Shown: positions 44,068 to 53,426, numbered from the stretch's first letter. The stretch is 64,000 bases of DNA from SOIA01 sp964348015 (GCA_964348015.1 CAYGBC010000050.1:306917-370916), one strand, 5' to 3'. The notes: generated from the letters alone by a model not told the origin. Program-made: numbers and translations.

Positions 44068-46203
44068 TCAACGAATTTCTGCTTTTGCTTTCTGAATTAA
44101 ATAATCCAGCGTTCTCTGTTCTTCCAAAGAAAGCGTATTGTATGTGTGTACCTTGTAGGTCGACAAGATATTGTACGCTTCGACGTTTTTTTCTTGGATC
44201 ATATACGCCAATCCCAGATAGTAGTATGTTTTAACTAAATTGGGTTCTAATATCAACGCGACTTCCCATAAATAAACCGCGTCTTCGACTCTCCCGACCT
44301 GCATGTATGCGGCGCCCAACCCGTTGAAAGCCTCTGCGTAATCGGATCTCACTTCAATCGCTTTTTTATAATTGTGAATGGCTTTACTGTAAGCTGCTTT
44401 CTCTTTTGTCTGCAGGAAACGGGAAAAATAGAGATTGCCGAGATTGACGTAGACGTCCGCGTATTCCGGGTCAACAGATACGGCCATCTCAAAGGACCTG
44501 ATCGCGCTTTCTGAATCCTTCTTGTTCATGTAAGCCAGACCCAGGTAATTCCATAAAAGAGGATCGTGTTCCATTCTCATGAGAACATTTAAATTCAGGA
44601 TGTCGATGACAGTATCAAACTGGCGCGCTTCTAACAAAAGTTCGGAGTATAGCGAGACAATTTCATAACAGAGCGGGTGGATCTCCAATCCTTGTTTTAA
44701 AGTCTCCAGAGCATTCTGGATATGACCTGATTCTCTGTATAATTTGGCGAGATACGTGTACGCAAAATAGACTCTGTGCTGTCTTTGAATTATTTGTTGC
44801 AGCTGTTCAATCCCCTCTTCGATTTTTCCCTCCTCTCTGAGCTTGTAGGCATCAGCGATCCTGTTGTAAAAGGGGAGGAGAGTCTTGACGTCGTATCCCG
44901 GCCCGAAATTCTCCTTTCTGGTGAAGACCGGATTCCCAAAATATCCCAGACTCTGCAATCTTTTAAGAGTATCCCTGTCAGGTCTTCTCCTGACATCGAA
45001 ATCTTCTGGATTAGTCAGTTCATTTATGGTCTGATTCAGCTTTCGTGTCTGGCTTTTCATATTCTTTTCTGTAGCCTGGTTATGGATTTCCTCGAAGTCA
45101 TTGTCCAGGTAGTAAAGTTCAGGAACAGGGGAATCAAAAAACTTTTCACTCTTCTCGACATAACCCCTCAAGGGAGCCCATCCAAAATTGTAGTAGGGTT
45201 CAAGTGACTCGAAATATATTCTTCGCTCCGGCAGTTTTCTCCCTTCTAGCATGGGAAGAAATGAATCCCCTTGAAGGAAAGATGGCTTTTCGATACCGAG
45301 AATGTCACAGATCGACGGGAATATATCTGTGTGAGAAACAAGCTGGTCGACTTGACGAAACTCCTGTCCAGGGATAAAAACAATAAGCGGCACCCAGATT
45401 GTTGTGTTATAGGCGAAAACGCCGTGAGTCCTTTCTCCATGCTGCCCCAGCGATTCTCCATGGTCAGAGGTGAAGACTACGAGTGTTTGTTCAGAACGCC
45501 CCTCCTCTTTCATGAATTTAAAAAATCTCCCTAAAGCAGAATCCACATAGGCAACTTCTCCATCATAAGGCTGATTTTTGAATTGGGAAAAATATGGCTC
45601 TGGCGGTTCATACGGGAAGTGAGGATCCCAGATATGCATCCAGAGAAACCAAGGGCCTTCTTGCTTCTTAAGCCATTCATGAGCGATGTCGATGACAACC
45701 TCTGCTTTTCTTTCTCCCGAGGCAAATTTCGGAGAGCCCCTCTCCTTAAATTCGTCATCGTAAAAGTCAAAACCTTGATCCAGCCCGAACCTGGAGTCGA
45801 GTGGGGAAGCGGCAACAACTGCGCCTGTCGAATAGCCATGAACTTTGAGATGCTCGGCCAGGGTTTGAAAATTCTCTTTGACGACAAAATTCACATTGTC
45901 GCGGACACCATGATACAAAGGGGTTGTCCCGAGAAGAATATTCGCATGGGAGGGGAGGGTTAAGGGATTATGGGCAAATGCCCTTGTGAAGAGAGTGGCT
46001 TTCTCCGCTAACCTGTCGATATTGGGAGTTTTCACATGTTTTTCATCATAGCAGCTCAGTCTATCTGCTCTCAGAGTGTCGATCGTTATCAAAAGAACAT
46101 TAAGGCGCTTGTCCTGATCGTGTGTCTTTGACTTCTGAAAGGAAGCAAATATGAATGAAACCGATAAGTAAAACATTAAACCATAACTTATTAATTTTCG
46201 CAT
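44068..46203 (-). CDS. Sulfatase-like (alkaline phosphatase superfamily) protein fused to TPR repeats
   Basis: 711 residues with GGAGG before the ATG. Signal peptide or anchor at 1-21. The sulfatase domain (about 34-400) has the metal Asp42 in LITIDTLRADRLS and late VFTSDHGESLGQHG and THGVFAYN. At the nucleophile position the motif reads LTLPSHANI, with Thr82 where formylglycine sulfatases have Cys or Ser, and His instead of Arg two residues on from the Ser. This argues for a phosphoesterase or phosphotransferase rather than a formylglycine sulfatase. C-terminal TPRs follow (about 440-690). Stand-alone gene. Confidence 0.85.
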   Translation of the reverse strand: MRKLISYGLMFYLSVSFIFASFQKSKTHDQDKRLNVLLITIDTLRADRLSCYDEKHVKTPNIDRLAEKATLFTRAFAHNPLTLPSHANILLGTTPLYHGVRDNVNFVVKENFQTLAEHLKVHGYSTGAVVAASPLDSRFGLDQGFDFYDDEFKERGSPKFASGERKAEVVIDIAHEWLKKQEGPWFLWMHIWDPHFPYEPPEPYFSQFKNQPYDGEVAYVDSALGRFFKFMKEEGRSEQTLVVFTSDHGESLGQHGERTHGVFAYNTTIWVPLIVFIPGQEFRQVDQLVSHTDIFPSICDILGIEKPSFLQGDSFLPMLEGRKLPERRIYFESLEPYYNFGWAPLRGYVEKSEKFFDSPVPELYYLDNDFEEIHNQATEKNMKSQTRKLNQTINELTNPEDFDVRRRPDRDTLKRLQSLGYFGNPVFTRKENFGPGYDVKTLLPFYNRIADAYKLREEGKIEEGIEQLQQIIQRQHRVYFAYTYLAKLYRESGHIQNALETLKQGLEIHPLCYEIVSLYSELLLEARQFDTVIDILNLNVLMRMEHDPLLWNYLGLAYMNKKDSESAIRSFEMAVSVDPEYADVYVNLGNLYFSRFLQTKEKAAYSKAIHNYKKAIEVRSDYAEAFNGLGAAYMQVGRVEDAVYLWEVALILEPNLVKTYYYLGLAYMIQEKNVEAYNILSTYKVHTYNTLSLEEQRTLDYLIQKAKAEIR

Positions 46204-46534
46204 TTCTCCTCCAGCTCACCTGACTATTCATAAGCTTGGAATAAATCTTCTTTTTCAATTACATATTTAGACGCAATGATATATTTATTTCTTCCCTGGT
46301 ATATCTGATTTTTTATTCGTTTTTTCTCAAACAGAGGGATGTTGAGGAATTAGACGAACCTGGGAAGGAGGGCTTTGTAGAGCATCAAAATGATTTTTAT
46401 TAAAAAATGTTTGAAATTTGAGAAAATCTATCTAAAATGTAAAGTATACATGAAAAATGATAAAAAACGTTCCAAGATAAGATTTTTTCGCGCTAGACTC
46501 TTCTCCATAAAATTCAAAGCAGGAGGAATGCTTG
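46204..46534. other. Intergenic region between divergent genes
   Basis: 331 AT-rich bases. Apart from the promoter at 46411-46438 and the AGGAGG of the downstream gene I see nothing else: no coding frame with a ribosome site, no RNA gene. Confidence 0.5.
46411..46438 (+). promoter_or_regulatory. Sigma-70-type promoter of the aldo/keto reductase gene
   Basis: TTGAAA (46411-46416), a 16-base spacer and TAAAAT (46433-46438), each one base from consensus. Leader of about 90 bases before the ATG at 46535. Confidence 0.5.
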
Positions 46535-47749
46535 ATGAGTAAAACCCGTATCAACAGAAGAGAGTTTATCGGGAAGGCGTCAGCGGGACTTTTTTCCACA
46601 GGTCTCGGTCTTCCGTTGATCAAAACCAACGTTTTGAGCTCTGACCAGCCTCAGAATCTTGTTTACAGAACTCTGGGGAGGACAAATCTCCGTATTCCTG
46701 TGGTCAGCTTTGGAGTGATGAACTCGGACAGCCCCGACCTGGTCCAGAGATCTCTGGATAAGGGGATTAACCACCTGGATACCGCTCATGTCTATTTGAG
46801 AGGGAACAGTGAACGAGTGATCGGCGAGGTTCTTGAGAGGGCGGGAAGTCGAGACAAGGTCTATGTGGCCACGAAGATGCGTTTCGCCCGAGATTCCCAG
46901 AAAAATGTTTTCACCTTGAGAGGAACAGAGCGGGAACCCGTGGCAAATGAAGAAAATCTTTTCAAGCAGCTTGAGACAAGCCTGCAGCGGCTGCGCACCG
47001 ATTATGTGGATATTCTCTATGTGCACAGCTGTTACAGCGCTCAAATGGCCACATACGAACCTGTGATGAATGCATTGGTCAAAGCTAAAAAACAAGGGAA
47101 GGCAAGGTTTATCGGAACCACCACACATAAGAATGAGCCTGAAGTCATCCGGGCTTCTGTGGATGCGGGGATCTATGATGTGGTCCTCACCGCTTACAAT
47201 TTCGTCCTGGATCGCAGAGATGAGATCAAAAAGGCCATTCAGTATGCCGCGAATAAAGGAGTCGGCATTGTGGCGATGAAGACCCAGGGAGGCAGACGTC
47301 TGCAGCAAAGTCAAGAGATCGATCATGCGGCTGCTCTGAAGTGGGTTCTGGAAGATGAGAATGTCTGCACTTCGATCCCCGGGATGACCACATTCGACCA
47401 GCTTGATCACAACCTCAATGTGATGAATAACATGGCCTTAACGGCGAGAGAAGGAGCATATATTCAGGTCGCCTCGAAGGCCAAAGGAAAAATGTACTGC
47501 CAGAACTGCCGGTCTTGCATTCCTTCCTGCCCCAAAGCGGTGGAAATCCCGAACTTGATGAGAGCATTCATGTACGCCAAAGGCTACGGAAACTATATCC
47601 AGGCCAGAGAGACTGTGGTTGGGCTTCCGCAAAAACGCGGTTTGAATGTCTGCCGCATCTGTCCTTCCTGCACAGCGTCCTGTCCGAATGGGATCAACAT
47701 CGGCTCTCGGATGAGCACTCTGATCGAAGAAAAACTCTATCTGGGCTAA
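46535..47749 (+). CDS. Tat-exported aldo/keto reductase with two 4Fe-4S clusters
   Basis: 404 residues from the ATG at 46535 (AGGAGG at 46521-46526). The N-terminus NRREFIGKASAG is a Tat signal. The AKR barrel has the tetrad: Asp and Tyr in LDTAHVYLRG, Lys in VATKM, His in LYVHSC. The C-terminal ferredoxin-like tail has CQNCRSCIPSCP and CRICPSCTASCP, two CxxCxxCxxxCP sets. This AKR-ferredoxin architecture is common in anaerobes and the Tat signal fits folding with clusters before export. Physiological substrate and electron partner are unknown. Stand-alone gene. Confidence 0.9.
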   Translation: MSKTRINRREFIGKASAGLFSTGLGLPLIKTNVLSSDQPQNLVYRTLGRTNLRIPVVSFGVMNSDSPDLVQRSLDKGINHLDTAHVYLRGNSERVIGEVLERAGSRDKVYVATKMRFARDSQKNVFTLRGTEREPVANEENLFKQLETSLQRLRTDYVDILYVHSCYSAQMATYEPVMNALVKAKKQGKARFIGTTTHKNEPEVIRASVDAGIYDVVLTAYNFVLDRRDEIKKAIQYAANKGVGIVAMKTQGGRRLQQSQEIDHAAALKWVLEDENVCTSIPGMTTFDQLDHNLNVMNNMALTAREGAYIQVASKAKGKMYCQNCRSCIPSCPKAVEIPNLMRAFMYAKGYGNYIQARETVVGLPQKRGLNVCRICPSCTASCPNGINIGSRMSTLIEEKLYLG

Positions 47750-47757
47750 AGACAAAT

Positions 47758-47785
47758 AGAAAATGGGGGACAGTCCCCAATTTTT
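47758..47785. repeat. GGGGACAGTCCCC palindromic element
   Basis: GGGGA-CAG-TCCCC (47766-47778) forms a 5-bp GC stem with flanking A-rich and T-rich arms that extend the symmetry. Palindromes of this GGGGACAGTCCCC type are dispersed in many environmental bacterial genomes and resemble REP-like elements. It also could serve as a terminator for the AKR gene, since it is followed by TTTTT. Confidence 0.6.
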
Positions 47786-47801
47786 GTGCTAAAAAGAATG
47801 A

Positions 47802-48629
47802 GTGAGAATTCACTCAGTGTACACAGATTTTTTCACATTCTTGAAGAGAATCACACCCCAAGCAGATAAATGGGCGCTCTATGATTACATTTACTACCGG
47901 CCTCATCAAGAATTCTTAAAGACTTACTTTTCTCAATTCCCGCTAATAAACTTCTCGAACTTAAGAGAACGAGTCGAAAAGATAAAATCCACAGATTACT
48001 CTCAATTGAAAAGTCTTATTTCCGTCTGTCCTCCGGAACCCATAATTAGAGAAGCCTATTCGAAATGCAAAAGTATTGTATCTCCAGAATTGGAACCTGA
48101 AGTTTATCTCATTATCGGATTTTTCAGTCCTGACGGTTTTATCTTGAATTTCAAGGGAAATCCGGTCATCTGTTTCGGACTGGAGAGGTTTAAGGATTTC
48201 AAGCTGATGAGAATTCTCTTCGCCCATGAGTACACTCATTATCTTTTAGATAGGAGCAGGGGAGAGGTCCCCGCAGACAAGAAATTCAAATGGCTGTTGC
48301 TCTCGGAAGGAATGGGCACTTACTTTTCGCAGCTCGTTTTTCCGGAGTATACACTGTCCGACCATTTTCTTTTTCGAAGAGACAGGTTGAACTGGTGCCA
48401 GGAAAACGAGTCTTTTTTGAGAGAGACATTCTTCTCAGGGCTGTATTCAGACGTGCAGCTCATTGATATGCACAGAAAAGGGAATACAGAACTGAATTTG
48501 CCTCCTCATGCGGGGAAATACCTTGGGTATACAACGATAAAAGAGTTCTTTAATCAAAACAAAGACATGCATCCCGGATCACTTTTTTCAGAGAAGAAAT
48601 CTCTGATGAAATTAAATTTACAATACTGA
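47802..48629 (+). CDS. Putative zinc metalloprotease (HEYTH), DUF2268-like
   Basis: 275 residues from the GTG at 47802. The active-site helix AHEYTHYLLD (HExxH) and a downstream SEGMGTYFSQ, in which Glu is a likely third zinc ligand, match gluzincin-like predicted proteases of the DUF2268 kind. No signal peptide, so cytosolic. No ribosome site is obvious, and the palindromic element lies immediately upstream, so expression may be low. An alternative ATG at 47798 is in a different frame and does not help. Confidence 0.7.
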   Translation: MRIHSVYTDFFTFLKRITPQADKWALYDYIYYRPHQEFLKTYFSQFPLINFSNLRERVEKIKSTDYSQLKSLISVCPPEPIIREAYSKCKSIVSPELEPEVYLIIGFFSPDGFILNFKGNPVICFGLERFKDFKLMRILFAHEYTHYLLDRSRGEVPADKKFKWLLLSEGMGTYFSQLVFPEYTLSDHFLFRRDRLNWCQENESFLRETFFSGLYSDVQLIDMHRKGNTELNLPPHAGKYLGYTTIKEFFNQNKDMHPGSLFSEKKSLMKLNLQY

Positions 48630-48696
48630 AGATAAATCTTCTCTGATTGTATTCTGCAGCCAGCAGCTTCAGAAATAGCGCCAAAAAAAAGAAAAC

Positions 48697-48736
48697 TTGA
48701 CAAATTATTCTACTGTATTATATTATTAATACAGTA
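48697..48736 (+). promoter_or_regulatory. GntR-operon promoter overlapped by a perfect inverted-repeat operator
   Basis: TTGACA (48697-48702) is followed after 16-18 bases by -10 candidates (TATATT or TATTAT) that lie inside TACTGTATTA (48711-48720), spacer TATTAT, TAATACAGTA (48727-48736), a perfect 10-bp inverted repeat. TGTATTA/TAATACA arms are typical of YtrA-type GntR operators. The regulator gene starts 16 bases after, so autorepression is likely. Confidence 0.75.
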
Positions 48737-48752
48737 ATACAATGGTGCAATT

Positions 48753-49139
48753 TTGATTAAAATCGACACAACCAGCTTCATTCCTTTCTACGAGCAGATC
48801 AAAAAGCAGATCAAGGGCCGGATTTCTCTGGGAACTTTGCGACCCGGTGAGCCACTCCCGTCTATCAGAGAGCTGGCAACATTGCTCTTGATCAATCCTA
48901 ACACAGTGGCGCGGGCCTACAGGGAACTCGAAAGGGAAGGATTTATCGTTACGCGACGGGGGAAGGGATGCTTTGTCACGGACGATTCCTCTGCATTGAT
49001 CAGAAAAGAGCGTACAGCGATCCTCAACCAGGTCTTTGATGATACCATTGAAGAGGCTAAAAAGCTCAACCTGACCGAAAGCGAGATCAAAAAGATTTTT
49101 GAGCGTAGGCTTACTTTAAAAACTGAAAGACGGAAATAA
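48753..49139 (+). CDS. GntR-family regulator, YtrA subfamily
   Basis: 128 residues from the TTG at 48753. The winged-helix domain (FYEQIKKQIKGRISLGTLRPGEPLPSIR..NTVARAYRELEREGF) is typical, and the short C-terminal helix without an effector domain marks the YtrA group, which controls linked ABC transporters. It heads a four-gene unit (regulator, ATPase, permease-propeller, propeller). No ATG is available in frame; ribosome site is weak, which may keep the repressor low. Confidence 0.9.
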   Translation: MIKIDTTSFIPFYEQIKKQIKGRISLGTLRPGEPLPSIRELATLLLINPNTVARAYRELEREGFIVTRRGKGCFVTDDSSALIRKERTAILNQVFDDTIEEAKKLNLTESEIKKIFERRLTLKTERRK

Positions 49140-49150
49140 GGAGAGAGAAA

Positions 49151-50023
49151 ATGAACGGGATATTAACTGTGAAAAATCTCTCGAAACGCTTTGGCAGAAA
49201 GATGGTCCTTGAAGACTTTAACCTCACCCTAAAGGAGGGAGAGGTCTACGGGCTACTGGGCAAAAACGGTGAGGGAAAAACCACCCTGATCCGGATCATA
49301 ATGGGGGTCATTCCTCAGGATGAAGGAGAAATCCTCTATAGAGACAGCAAAATCCATTTTCGGGATGATTCTTACAAAAGAGAAATCGGCTTTATCGCCG
49401 AAGAATCCATTTTCTACAACTGGATGTCCATCAAAGAACTTTTAAGATTCAACGGGTCATTCTATCCGAAATGGAACGCCCGAAAGGCCAGTGAATATCT
49501 GGAAAAGTTTTCCCTTCATCCAAAAATAAAAATCAGGAATCTCTCCAGGGGCATGAAATTGAAATTAGGGCTCATCGTCACCCTGGCTTCTGAGCCAGAA
49601 CTTTTAATCCTCGATGATCCCACATCAGGCCTGGATGTGCCGACCCGGCATGATTTTCTTAAAGAGATCATAAAAGAGCTTTCCGAAGCCGGGACAACTA
49701 TTTTGTTTTCCACGCACATCGTCCATGAGATCGAAGGAATCATCGATAATCTGGGCATTCTCAAGTTTGGACGGCTCATTCTGGATGAAAATTTTCATGA
49801 GTTGAAAAATTCTGTCAAACGAATCCTTTTGACTTCGGATGATCCGATTGAGGATAAAATCAAGATCGAGGGCATCATCACCCAGAAGATCAACGGGACT
49901 CAGTGCGAGATGGTCGTTCACCCCTGGACAGAAGAGAAAAAAAAGGAAATCGAGGCTCTGAATCCGGCCGCTCTGGAAGTCAAGCCTCTGAACCTGGAAG
50001 AGATTTTTATCAGCTTTGCTTGA
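49151..50023 (+). CDS. ABC transporter ATPase (YtrB-like)
   Basis: 290 residues, starting 11 bases after the regulator with GGAGAGAG upstream. Walker A GKNGEGKTT (Gly in the usual position replaced: GxNGxGKTT), signature LSRGMKLKLGL (variant of LSGGQ), Walker B LLILDDPTSGLD and H-switch STHI. The Walker B carries Asp before the catalytic position (LDDPTSG in place of LDEPTSG), as in the YtrB/CcmA-like group. A C-terminal regulatory domain of about 70 residues follows. It should energise the permease encoded next. Confidence 0.9.
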   Translation: MNGILTVKNLSKRFGRKMVLEDFNLTLKEGEVYGLLGKNGEGKTTLIRIIMGVIPQDEGEILYRDSKIHFRDDSYKREIGFIAEESIFYNWMSIKELLRFNGSFYPKWNARKASEYLEKFSLHPKIKIRNLSRGMKLKLGLIVTLASEPELLILDDPTSGLDVPTRHDFLKEIIKELSEAGTTILFSTHIVHEIEGIIDNLGILKFGRLILDENFHELKNSVKRILLTSDDPIEDKIKIEGIITQKINGTQCEMVVHPWTEEKKKEIEALNPAALEVKPLNLEEIFISFA

Positions 50024-50049
50024 TCTAGGGTGATTTCAGGGAGGAACCG

Positions 50050-51942
50050 ATGTTCTTAAGAATATTTTTAAAGGAATGGCGGGAGAATATCCTTATTTTT
50101 TCTCTAGCTGTCATCCTGATGCTTGCTCTGGTTATTCTGAGTCTGTCAAATCTCAAAGAACTCACCTTGAATTTTTCGGGGATGTTTTTGATGTTCTTTC
50201 TTCCTTTTACAGCGTTGTTGATCGGATCAAGCGGCTTTTATTCGGAACACAAGGACAAAGCCTGGATTTATCTCTTTTCCCGTCCTGTCAGAAAAGAAGT
50301 GCTCTGGGTCCTCAAATTCATATCTCTTTTGAGCATTTTACTGGTCATTTTCTTATTGTTCTTCGCAGTCAGGCAATTGCTGCCCGGACTCAACGAAATA
50401 CTCGATAATTTTGCCTTTCCCCAGGAGTTTCGCGGCATTCTGTCCTTTTCTATGTATTTTGTTGTCCCTCTTATCGCATTCACGATCTCCTTTTCAATCT
50501 CGATCCTCTACGACAAACAGTTCATCATCTTTTTCGCTTCGGGTCTCATCGGAACCGTGTTGATGGTCATTTACCGCTATTATCTTGAATTTGTTGGGAG
50601 CACCTATTACTACTCAGGCAGTTTCAGGATTTTTGCCCTGTTTATCGTTTTAAGCTTCATACTGGCCTCGATACTCACCTTTGTCAGTTCTGATTTTTCC
50701 CAGATGGGAAAGAAGGTGTTTGTTTTTTCCAGGTTTGTTGTCTTGTTTTTGGTCGCATTCTTAGTTCTGAGCACGATCGGGATCGCAAAAGCCGATCTTT
50801 TCACAGGGAGGAAGGTTTTTTATCCGTTTTCTTTGATGAAATATGAAGAGGATATGTACATATATGCTTACCGGAAGGGAAGGGGAGGGATCATTAAATA
50901 CGATTCAGAATCAGACAGGGTAGAGACGTTGAATAAAAGATCCCTCCATACACGATCTCAGTTCTCGATTTCCGGAGATAAAATAGTTTTTTTCAAGTAT
51001 GCCAAACATAAGAGCCAAGGATGGTTGAGAAATCTATGGATCATGAACATAGATGGAACAGAAGAAAGACCTCTCTTTAGAGTCGAAAAGCCGGATTCTC
51101 CCTTTTACGGTCTTGAGATCTGGGGGGGCAGTCTTCTATCTCTGGAAGCGAACAAAGTGATTTTTCTCACTTATGTGTTTGACAGGGGGACACGAAAAAA
51201 AATCATAACGGTCTGGCGGATGAATATCGATGGTTCCCGAATCACAAAAAAGACACTGGAGTTTCCAGCACATTATTCGGATTTTGAGCTCGTCGCCTGG
51301 CAAGAGGCCGAAAATAATATTATTCTGATTTTTCAAATAAAATCACCGACTTTTAAACCCATAGCCAACAACCTCGCACTCGTAGACCTCGAAAACATGA
51401 CACAGCAAGTCCTGTTTGAGAACGTGATCGGAGAGGTTCATAAGATCAAGGTTTCTCCTGCACATGATTATTTGGCCTTGAGTTCCCGGGGGGATCCCGA
51501 TGGAAAAGAAAAACTGTTTCTTCTCGACCTGAAAACCTTTGAAAAAAAGATAGTCTTTGAAGCGGATGTGTTGAAACTCTGGGAACTCAAATGGAGTCCG
51601 GATGGGAAGAAAATTCTCTTCTCGAGAATGAATGAACTCTGGGCTTATTTTCTGCCTGAAGACAGGCTTCAAAAAATCAGCCAGAGAAATTATGGACAAG
51701 AAGTCGGTTTTGACTGGCTGGCCGACAACAAAAAGGTTATTCTCATGGTTCCAGTCAACGGGGAATACCATCTGAGTGTTCTAGGTGAGGATTTTAAGGA
51801 AGAAAAAAGGATAAAAATCCCTTATCCGGTCGAGGGTCCGGTATTCGCATGGGGCTTGAATAAAAGAGTTCTTTTAAAGTTTCGGATGGGTCCGCTCTTT
51901 CGTCTCGATCTTGAAACCGAAAAGTGGAAAAAAGTTTATTAA
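50050..51942 (+). CDS. ABC-2 type permease fused to a C-terminal beta-propeller (TolB-like)
   Basis: 630 residues with GGGAGG upstream. Six membrane helices lie in the first 260 residues (LREF-type start WRENILIF, then helices near 15-35, 50-65, 90-105, 135-155, 165-180, 200-260). Residues about 275-625 are beta-rich repeats of TolB/WD40 style: WIMNIDGTEERPLF, WRMNIDGSRITKK, LKWSPDGKKILFSRMNELW, WLADNKKVILMV. This fusion of a permease and an outer propeller is not a usual ABC architecture. The propeller would lie at the membrane surface and could sense or bind a ligand. Substrate unknown. Confidence 0.85.
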   Translation: MFLRIFLKEWRENILIFSLAVILMLALVILSLSNLKELTLNFSGMFLMFFLPFTALLIGSSGFYSEHKDKAWIYLFSRPVRKEVLWVLKFISLLSILLVIFLLFFAVRQLLPGLNEILDNFAFPQEFRGILSFSMYFVVPLIAFTISFSISILYDKQFIIFFASGLIGTVLMVIYRYYLEFVGSTYYYSGSFRIFALFIVLSFILASILTFVSSDFSQMGKKVFVFSRFVVLFLVAFLVLSTIGIAKADLFTGRKVFYPFSLMKYEEDMYIYAYRKGRGGIIKYDSESDRVETLNKRSLHTRSQFSISGDKIVFFKYAKHKSQGWLRNLWIMNIDGTEERPLFRVEKPDSPFYGLEIWGGSLLSLEANKVIFLTYVFDRGTRKKIITVWRMNIDGSRITKKTLEFPAHYSDFELVAWQEAENNIILIFQIKSPTFKPIANNLALVDLENMTQQVLFENVIGEVHKIKVSPAHDYLALSSRGDPDGKEKLFLLDLKTFEKKIVFEADVLKLWELKWSPDGKKILFSRMNELWAYFLPEDRLQKISQRNYGQEVGFDWLADNKKVILMVPVNGEYHLSVLGEDFKEEKRIKIPYPVEGPVFAWGLNKRVLLKFRMGPLFRLDLETEKWKKVY

Positions 51943-51969
51943 AAAAAGAAATCGGTAAAAGGGGGATTG

Positions 51970-53217
51970 ATGAAAATAAAAAGGAACATTTTTTCATTTT
52001 TAATTTTTTTAAGTTTTGTATTTTTGTTTTTCATATTTTCTAATCACGAGACCCTCGGGGAAGAAACAGTCAACAGTCAGAGTTCTGAGGAAGTGAAAAT
52101 CGTCTCCAACTCAAAAAGCCCTGCCCCTGAAGACGGCGTGAAGATCAGAATCGTGTTTGAGGAAGAGCTCACCATAGGAGTCGAGGAGGGTGATGAGAAC
52201 TCCATGTTCGGCGGCCGGGTTTATTTCAACACGGATGATGAGGGGAATATATACGTCAATGACTGGGACAGGAAAAGAATTCAAAAATTCGATCCGCAAG
52301 GCCAGTATCTCCTCACCATCGGAAGAAAAGGCCAAGGCCCGGGAGAGTTCGTCAACGCCTGGAATCCGAGGTTCGATAAGCACGGAAATCTCTATGTTTT
52401 TGACCTTGGGAATCACAGGATTTCATTTTTCACCACAGAGGGTGAATACTTGAGGCAGATATCCTTTCCTCAGGGAATGTCGATTCATTATATCAACTCC
52501 AGCGGATTATATTTTTCGGCTCGATCTCAGATTCTGAGTGACTCGGATATTTTCAGTTACACGTACACATATGGCTTATTCGACAAGGATCTGAACCAAC
52601 TCACTGAAGTCTACACCCGGACTACAGAAAGAAAAAGAGACATGCGGTCCAGAGCCCATTATCTGGCTAATATATTCAGTGATGATGCCTACGACCCAGA
52701 ACTCACGTTTTTAATGGATGAAAACGACTTTATCTATTTAGGCTATCCGGAAAAGTATGAAATAAAAATTTTCAATCCGGAAGGAAAGCTCGTCAAAATC
52801 CTCCAGAGAGAATATGATCCGATCAAAGTAGGGAAGAAGCATAAGGAAAAGTTCATCAAGTATTTGGAGGATGTCTACTATATAGGCATGCCGGTGGATG
52901 ATTCAATAAAGAAAGAAATCGCTGGATTAATAAAATATCCGAAATACTTACCGGCTTACCAGACTTTCACCTTGATGGAGAACAGATGGCTGTTTGTGGT
53001 CGTGGATTCTGGCGAAGAAGATGCCAATTTGGTCGATGTGTTCGATCGGGACGGCAAATATATCGCCCAGTTCACAACTTCGGTTTCTACAGACAGGCTG
53101 ATCTTTAAAAACAACAAAGCCTATGCCGTAGACACCGTGAACGACTTCCGCTATGTGAAAAGATACAACTATGAAATCCAGGAATTCAGAAACAAAAAAT
53201 GGATTACCAAGAAATAA
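51970..53217 (+). CDS. Exported 6-bladed beta-propeller (NHL-type) protein
   Basis: 415 residues from the ATG at 51970, 27 bases after the permease. Signal peptide with cleavage near ETLGEE. NHL-style blades are visible: VNDWDRKRIQKFDPQGQYLLTIG, GQGPGEFVNAW, VFDLGNHRISFFTTEGEYLRQI, FDRDGKYIAQF. Such propellers are usually annotated '6-bladed beta-propeller' with no known activity. Last gene of the GntR-ABC unit; it could be the extracytoplasmic partner of the permease's own propeller (inference). Confidence 0.85.
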   Translation: MKIKRNIFSFLIFLSFVFLFFIFSNHETLGEETVNSQSSEEVKIVSNSKSPAPEDGVKIRIVFEEELTIGVEEGDENSMFGGRVYFNTDDEGNIYVNDWDRKRIQKFDPQGQYLLTIGRKGQGPGEFVNAWNPRFDKHGNLYVFDLGNHRISFFTTEGEYLRQISFPQGMSIHYINSSGLYFSARSQILSDSDIFSYTYTYGLFDKDLNQLTEVYTRTTERKRDMRSRAHYLANIFSDDAYDPELTFLMDENDFIYLGYPEKYEIKIFNPEGKLVKILQREYDPIKVGKKHKEKFIKYLEDVYYIGMPVDDSIKKEIAGLIKYPKYLPAYQTFTLMENRWLFVVVDSGEEDANLVDVFDRDGKYIAQFTTSVSTDRLIFKNNKAYAVDTVNDFRYVKRYNYEIQEFRNKKWITKK

Positions 53218-53426
53218 CTCAATCCTCGTCTGTCTCGCCTAGTTGAACCTGATTCAAAAGCCTATCGAAGCAAAAACTTCCAATAATTGATTCTCAATCC
53301 TACTCTTTGCCGCACCTCATTTTTTTAATTAATGAAGATTTTTGAGAATGAGCTGTTCCTCTTGGATTTTCAAATAAACTTTGAACTGAGGATAAAATCT
53401 GCTATAAAAGAGAGAAGGCGACATGA

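Noticed and set aside
47798..47840. ATG at 47798 as start of the protease gene
   Set aside because: It lies in a different frame from the HEYTH protein and gives no supported product.
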